From NCBI RefSeq assembly GCF_004004565.1, contig NZ_SACM01000006.1:158221-222220 (forward strand): 64,000 nt of DNA, written 5' to 3'. Below the pieces are notes generated by a model that did no database searches, was not told where the DNA came from, and worked only from the letters and a program-made list of their open reading frames with translations. Of this stretch, positions 59,645 to 64,000 are shown in pieces. Position 1 is the first letter of the stretch. Every line of letters begins with the position of its first letter. The DNA is from Inhella crocodyli. GTDB taxonomy: Bacteria; Pseudomonadota; Gammaproteobacteria; Burkholderiales; Burkholderiaceae_C. The position numbers were made by a program, and so were the translations under genes.

Positions 59645-59980
59645 TCAGATCACATCCCCGAAATCCGACTCCCGGAACAGGTTCAGCGCATGCCGATGCC
59701 GGCGTTCGCGGAAGCTCTTGCGCGCGAAGAGCTTGGCCTGGGCGTTCTCGGGCAGGTCGGTGATGGCGATCACGTTGCGCGCCATCAGCGTTTCGATCAC
59801 GTCTTCCAGCACGCGCACGAAGTCGGCGTCGAGGCGGTCGAACTCGTTGTGCGGTGGTGCGATGGCGGCCAGGAACTGGCGCAGCTCGGGGTGGTCGAGC
59901 TCAAGGAACTCGGCCCCCCCGGGGTTGTCGCGCAGCACGCCGTTGATGGCGCCGGTCAGGTCTCGGGTCACGAACGGCAT
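59645..59980 (-). CDS. Small conserved protein linked to the adhesin gene
   Basis: Acidic/amphipathic protein of 111 residues (MPFVTRDLTGAINGVLRDNPGGAEFLELDHPELRQFL shape, then DADFVRVLEDVIETLMARNVIAITDLPENAQAKLFARKSFRE shape). The pattern fits a betaproteobacterial family often mis-described as a tryptophan synthase beta-like protein; it has none of that enzyme's active-site residues. It starts 11 bp after the adhesin stop on the same strand, so it is probably co-transcribed with it. Function unknown. Confidence 0.75.
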   Translation of the reverse strand: MPFVTRDLTGAINGVLRDNPGGAEFLELDHPELRQFLAAIAPPHNEFDRLDADFVRVLEDVIETLMARNVIAITDLPENAQAKLFARKSFRERRHRHALNLFRESDFGDVI

Positions 59981-59991
59981 GGCACGCTCCT

Positions 59992-62900
59992 TCAGGGGCC
60001 GACGCCCAGCTTGTTGCGGTTCAGCAGCTCTTGCAGGATCTGGTCGTCGGTGGCGTTGCTGCCCAAGCCCAGCGCGGTGCGCAGGTCGATGCCCTGCAGC
60101 GTGATGCGCTGGTCCTCGGCGCTGGCGCTGTAGTTGCCCCCCGAAAAGCCCCCGGTGCTGCTGATCCGAACGATGGTGTTGCCCGTGGCCGCGTCGTACT
60201 GGAAGTCGAGGTAATTGGCCAAGTTGGCCGTGGTTTCCCCCTGCAGCAAGTCGCGCAGGTCGAGCACGTCACCGCCGTTGGCCGCGCTGCGGGCGTCGAA
60301 GTCGGTGATGACGTCACGCGCCGGCTGGCCAGCGGTTCCGCGGTCGGCCAGCTCCCAACGGAACACGTCACTGCCCAGCCCGCCGGTCAGCACGTCGTTG
60401 CCGCTGCCCCCCACCAAGATGTCGTTGCCGTCGCCGCCCAGCAAGGTGTCGCGACCTGCGCCACCGCGCAACAGGTCGTTGTCGGCACCGCCGTTGAGGC
60501 GATCGCGTCCGTCGGAGCCGAACAGCTGGTCGTTGCCCGCGCCGCCGTCCAAGCTGCTGCCGGTGCGGATCTGCCAAACCGGCGCCGCGGCCGTGCCGGT
60601 GTTGACGATGTCTTGCAGATCACTCAAGCCGGGGTTGGTGGCCATGATGGGCACGGCATCGCTGCCCAGCACCTTGTAGCTGCTGTCGGGCTCGTTGGAT
60701 GCCTTGATTTCGACGCGCAGGCGCGCATTGCCCCCTTGCTCCCAATACAGGAGCTCGAGCGACTGGATGCCGTCTTGCAAGGACACGCCGGTGAAGGTGC
60801 GCGCGGTGGGGCTCTGGTTGCCGTCGAACTGCGCCACCGTCGTGCCGCCGATGCGCAGCTGGAAGCCATCGTCGGCGGTGACGCGGATGTCGTAGCTGCC
60901 GGCCTGCAGGTGGAGGAAGCCGGTCAATCGCAAGATGGCGTCGCTGGTGGCCCCCAAACCGCTCGTAGGACCGCTGCCTTGCGCATCGTTGTCGGCCGTG
61001 CCCGCATTCACGCGCAGGGTGCTGCCGTCCGACTTGCCATTGCCATTCAGGAAGGCGAACAGTTGGTTGTTGGCGTTCGTCAGTCCCGAGATGGAGCCGC
61101 CTGCGGCTACGTTGACACTGGTGGTGCCCAGGCTCCCGTTGACCGTTGGGGTGAAGCCATAGTCGATGGCGCGCACGGTGAACTGCGCATCCGTGGCGTT
61201 GGCATTCGCCGCCGCGCCCGTGCCCACCACCGCCGGGCCACCCGTGGCGACGTTGCGCCCGTTGATGATGGTCGTGACGTCGGCGATCAAGTCGAGATTG
61301 CCCACGCTGCCGTCGTCGCTGTGTCGGCGGTTGCCGTTGCTGCCCGATGGGTTGAAGTCGTTGTAGCCGTAGTACTCCCCTGCGAAGCCCTGCTGGGCCA
61401 GCGGAGAAACGATGGGCGCTGGGGCCGTGACGACATCGGCCTGTCCCGTCACGTTCAGGGTCAGCGTGGTGACGGCAGTGCCGCCGTTCCCGTCCGAGAC
61501 TTCGTAGCTGAAGACGTCGCTCACCTGGGTGCCGGTGGCCACGGCCGCGGCCTTGTTGGCCACGTAGGTGTAGCGGCCGTCGGGATACAGCGTCAGGTCG
61601 CCATAGGTACCGGTCAGCGTGGTACCGCCGGCCACGACCGCCGTGCCTGGAGTGCCGCTGCCGGCGCCAGCGCGGGCGACGCTCAAGGCATTGCCATCGA
61701 CGTCGGTGTCGCGACCCGCGGCGTTCTGGATCACACCGGTGGGGGCGGTGGTGCTCAGGGTGCTGCCGGCTTGCACCGAGCCAGTGTCGGGCGCTGCCAC
61801 CGGCGCGTCGTTGACCGGCTGCACCGTGATGGGCAGGCTCAACACGGCATTGGCGGTGCTGCCATTGGGTTCCGTGGTCGTGGCGGTCACCGTGAGGGTG
61901 ACGTTGCCGTTGAAGTCCTGTGGCGGCCGGTAGGTGAGCGTGCTGAGGTTCCAACCCAGCAAGCTGGTGCTGGTGTTGCCGCTGGTGGCGGTGAAGCTGC
62001 GCACGCCGTCCGACAGCACGGCTCCCACCTGCAGACCGCTCACTTGCAGGGCCAAGGTTTCGCTGCCGTCGGTGTCCGCCAGCGTGACGGCCACCGGGCT
62101 GAGCGAAATGGCCGTGTCTTCGTTGCCATTGCTGGCAACGGGGAACTCGGTCAGGCGGATGTTGTCGATCATCGCCCCGCGCCCGTTGGGGTTGGTGGCG
62201 ATCGGGTCGGTCACGATCGTGATGGTCTGGTTGCCGCCGGTGCCCACGAAGCTGAACTGAACGGGCTGCCAGTTCAACGAACTGTTGGGGCTGGTGTTGG
62301 CATAACTGCCCACGGGGACGCCGTCCACCAGAACCGTGATGCGCGTGAAGTCGGTGGTGAACCCGTTGCGACCGGCATAGTCGAGGTCGAGCACATAGAC
62401 CGCCCCCGCTTGGGTGAGCACGGTGCGGGCGATGCCGATGGTCTGCGCGTTGCTGGTGGCGTCGTTCAGCTCCAGCCAGTTGCTGCCGTTGCCTGCCTTG
62501 GCGTTGACGGTGTACACGCTGCCGTCCGCGCCAGTCATCTGATCGCCGCTCGACCAAATCTCCAGCCCGTTGGTTCCGCCAGGGGACCTTTCCAAGGTCT
62601 CCACCCGAGTCCAACCGCCCAAGGTGGTTTGGCTCAACACCGTCGAACTGTTGTCAACGTTCAGGGTGCTTTGGGTCAGGCCGGTGTCGGTCGTTTCGAA
62701 CGAGGTCGCGAACATGAGCCGGCCGTTGCCCGCGGTCGGGGCGACCCTCAGACTCGGGGCATCGGCCACGGGGGCGATGTCGATGCGGACGCTGGCCGTG
62801 CTGCCGTAGTCGCTGCCGTCGAAGGGGCGGAAGCTGAAGCGGGCGTAGTCGCTTTGCAGGTTGCCCACGCCGCTGCCGGCAAAGCTGCCGTCGCCCGATT

Positions 62901-64000
62901 CGTTGGCGTCGGGCACGAAGCGCAGGCGCCCGGCGTTGATGTCGGCGGCGCTCACGGTTTGGTTGGCGCTGACCGCCACCCAGGCGCTGCCGTTGAAGAA
63001 CTGCAGCTGGCCGTCGGCCGGCAGGGTCGTGATTTGCACGCTCAGGGTGCTGGAGTCGGCGTCGGTCACGCCGAAGGCGCTCCAGCCCAGCACCAGGGCG
63101 GTGTCTTCCGTGCCGTTCACGGCGCCCCCGGCGGCGACGGGCGCGTCGTTGACCGGGTTGACCGTCAAGGTCAGGGTGGCGGTGCTTTGCAGGCTGCCAT
63201 CGCTCACGGTGTAAGTCACCACCGGCACCGGGCCGTTGTAGTTGGCCACCGGGGTGAAGGTGTAGGCGCCATTGGCCGCCAGGGTCAGGGTGCCCACCCC
63301 AGCGATGGTGGTGGGCGTGCCCGCGGCGACGTTGGTGGCCACGCCGGCCACGCTGTAGCTGAGCACGCTCAGCGCGGTCCCTTCGGGGTCGCTGTCGTTG
63401 GCCAGCACGTTGCCGCTGCCCACGGTGTCTTCGTTGAAGCTCAGGGCATCGACGAGCGCCACGGGGGCCTCGTTGACATTGGTAACGGTGACGCGCAAGG
63501 TTTGCAGGTCGCTGCCGCCGGCGGCATCGGTGACGCGCACCTGCACCTCGTAGACGTTGTTGCCATCGGCGTCGGTCGGGGCCTCGCGGTTGGGCGCCGT
63601 GACGAAGCGCAGCGCGCCGGTGGTGGGGTCGATGGTGAAGCGCGCCGCGTCCGCCCCGCCGGCGATGGCGTAGCTGCGCGTGTCGCCGGTGTCGACGTCG
63701 GTGCTGGTCACCGTGGTGACGGCCGTCGTGTTTTCGGCCACGTTCAGGGCGGCGGTGTCGCCGCCGCCATCGCTGGTGATGACCGGCGCGTCGTTGGTGC
63801 CCGTGATGGACACCGTGACGGTGCTGCTCGTGCCGTCCGCCGTCGTGACCGTGAAGGTCTCATTGGGCAGGGTCTGGCCCGCGCCCAGGGCCTGCACCGC
63901 CGGGTCGGCGTTGTTCAGCGTGTAAGTCCACAGGCCGGCGGCGTTGACCGAGAAGGTGCCGTGGGCGCCGGCGACGTTGGTCTGCGGCACGAACACCGCC
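59992..64000 (-). CDS. Giant type I-secreted repeat adhesin (C-terminal part; start outside the window)
   Basis: At least 1,334 residues, with the reading frame open to the window edge. From the N-terminal side: VCBS/cadherin-like repeats of about 100 residues (GTFSVNAAGLWTYTLNN, TFTVTTADGTSSTVTVSITGTNDAPV shape, then several NDAPVA-type joints), a lectin- or jelly-roll-like section near 430-650 (MIDNIRL), and further repeats. A PA14-like domain follows at about 870-1100 (GFAGEYYGY, VTADDGFQLRIGG). About seven calcium-binding RTX nonapeptides (GGAGNDQL type) occupy 1147-1210, and a C-terminal secretion region ends the protein. Such proteins are exported through a type I system and mediate surface attachment. 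The transporter genes are not in the window. Confidence 0.92.
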   Translation of the reverse strand, partial: AVFVPQTNVAGAHGTFSVNAAGLWTYTLNNADPAVQALGAGQTLPNETFTVTTADGTSSTVTVSITGTNDAPVITSDGGGDTAALNVAENTTAVTTVTSTDVDTGDTRSYAIAGGADAARFTIDPTTGALRFVTAPNREAPTDADGNNVYEVQVRVTDAAGGSDLQTLRVTVTNVNEAPVALVDALSFNEDTVGSGNVLANDSDPEGTALSVLSYSVAGVATNVAAGTPTTIAGVGTLTLAANGAYTFTPVANYNGPVPVVTYTVSDGSLQSTATLTLTVNPVNDAPVAAGGAVNGTEDTALVLGWSAFGVTDADSSTLSVQITTLPADGQLQFFNGSAWVAVSANQTVSAADINAGRLRFVPDANESGDGSFAGSGVGNLQSDYARFSFRPFDGSDYGSTASVRIDIAPVADAPSLRVAPTAGNGRLMFATSFETTDTGLTQSTLNVDNSSTVLSQTTLGGWTRVETLERSPGGTNGLEIWSSGDQMTGADGSVYTVNAKAGNGSNWLELNDATSNAQTIGIARTVLTQAGAVYVLDLDYAGRNGFTTDFTRITVLVDGVPVGSYANTSPNSSLNWQPVQFSFVGTGGNQTITIVTDPIATNPNGRGAMIDNIRLTEFPVASNGNEDTAISLSPVAVTLADTDGSETLALQVSGLQVGAVLSDGVRSFTATSGNTSTSLLGWNLSTLTYRPPQDFNGNVTLTVTATTTEPNGSTANAVLSLPITVQPVNDAPVAAPDTGSVQAGSTLSTTAPTGVIQNAAGRDTDVDGNALSVARAGAGSGTPGTAVVAGGTTLTGTYGDLTLYPDGRYTYVANKAAAVATGTQVSDVFSYEVSDGNGGTAVTTLTLNVTGQADVVTAPAPIVSPLAQQGFAGEYYGYNDFNPSGSNGNRRHSDDGSVGNLDLIADVTTIINGRNVATGGPAVVGTGAAANANATDAQFTVRAIDYGFTPTVNGSLGTTSVNVAAGGSISGLTNANNQLFAFLNGNGKSDGSTLRVNAGTADNDAQGSGPTSGLGATSDAILRLTGFLHLQAGSYDIRVTADDGFQLRIGGTTVAQFDGNQSPTARTFTGVSLQDGIQSLELLYWEQGGNARLRVEIKASNEPDSSYKVLGSDAVPIMATNPGLSDLQDIVNTGTAAAPVWQIRTGSSLDGGAGNDQLFGSDGRDRLNGGADNDLLRGGAGRDTLLGGDGNDILVGGSGNDVLTGGLGSDVFRWELADRGTAGQPARDVITDFDARSAANGGDVLDLRDLLQGETTANLANYLDFQYDAATGNTIVRISSTGGFSGGNYSASAEDQRITLQGIDLRTALGLGSNATDDQILQELLNRNKLGVGP

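Overview
The window looks like a chromosome segment of a high-GC betaproteobacterium, most likely Burkholderiales of the Rubrivivax/Leptothrix/Inhella kind. This rests on FlhDC master regulators coexisting with FlhF and FliA, a PEP-CTERM protein, short flagellins without a variable domain, and GC-rich intergenic repeats. It is mainly one large flagellar and chemotaxis locus, flanked by a genomic island on the left and a giant repeat adhesin on the right.

Left, 1-7.8 kb: the end of an integrated element. It carries a SNF2-type helicase (open to the window edge), a PD-(D/E)XK nuclease, an HNH nuclease, an array of 10-bp repeats and a 674-residue tyrosine integrase. The integrase sits against the 3' end of a tRNA-Gly(CCC) gene. 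Helicase plus nuclease on a tRNA-inserted island suggests a phage-defence module; the other end lies outside the window. Codon use here is visibly less GC-biased than in the rest.

7.9-14.1 kb: a PEP-CTERM exported protein, an ExeM/NucH-type secreted nuclease with a type I secretion-like tail, and an FtsX-family permease without an ATPase gene beside it.

14.1-19.8 kb (minus): a chemoreceptor ending in a CheR-docking pentapeptide, then cheW, cheA, a cheY and a small CheZ-like protein forming one operon that ends at a strong terminator.

20-25.5 kb (plus): a tightly packed set made of a soluble REC-histidine kinase, a NarL-type regulator, a YfiN-like diguanylate cyclase, a TonB-dependent receptor and a YfiR-like periplasmic protein. 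It is a likely c-di-GMP signalling unit.

25.5-46.3 kb: flagellar genes, almost all on the minus strand. These are fliF-G-H-I-J-K, fliL-M-N-O-P-Q-R, fliE (plus strand, with a near-perfect sigma28 promoter), a DUF1631 protein, a YcgR-like PilZ brake, fliT, fliS, fliD and three flagellin genes in tandem with terminators between them. Copies of a GC-rich repeat lie in the fliP-fliQ, fliQ-fliR and fliM-fliL gaps.

46.6-59.6 kb (plus): a TPR protein, flhD-flhC, a glycosyltransferase/methyltransferase pair, motA-motB, cheY-cheZ, then flhB-flhA-flhF-flhG-fliA. FlhG lacks the normal ATP-binding P-loop. FlhDC would switch on the basal-body, export and fliA genes. FliA would then fire the sigma28 promoters before fliD, two flagellins and fliE. 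CheA/CheY/CheZ, MotAB and the PilZ protein control rotation.

59.6-64 kb (minus): a small conserved protein and the C-terminal 1,334 residues of a type I-secreted adhesin (VCBS/cadherin-like repeats, PA14-like domain, RTX repeats). Its start lies beyond the window. Hook and rod genes (flg), cheR and cheB are not present in the window.
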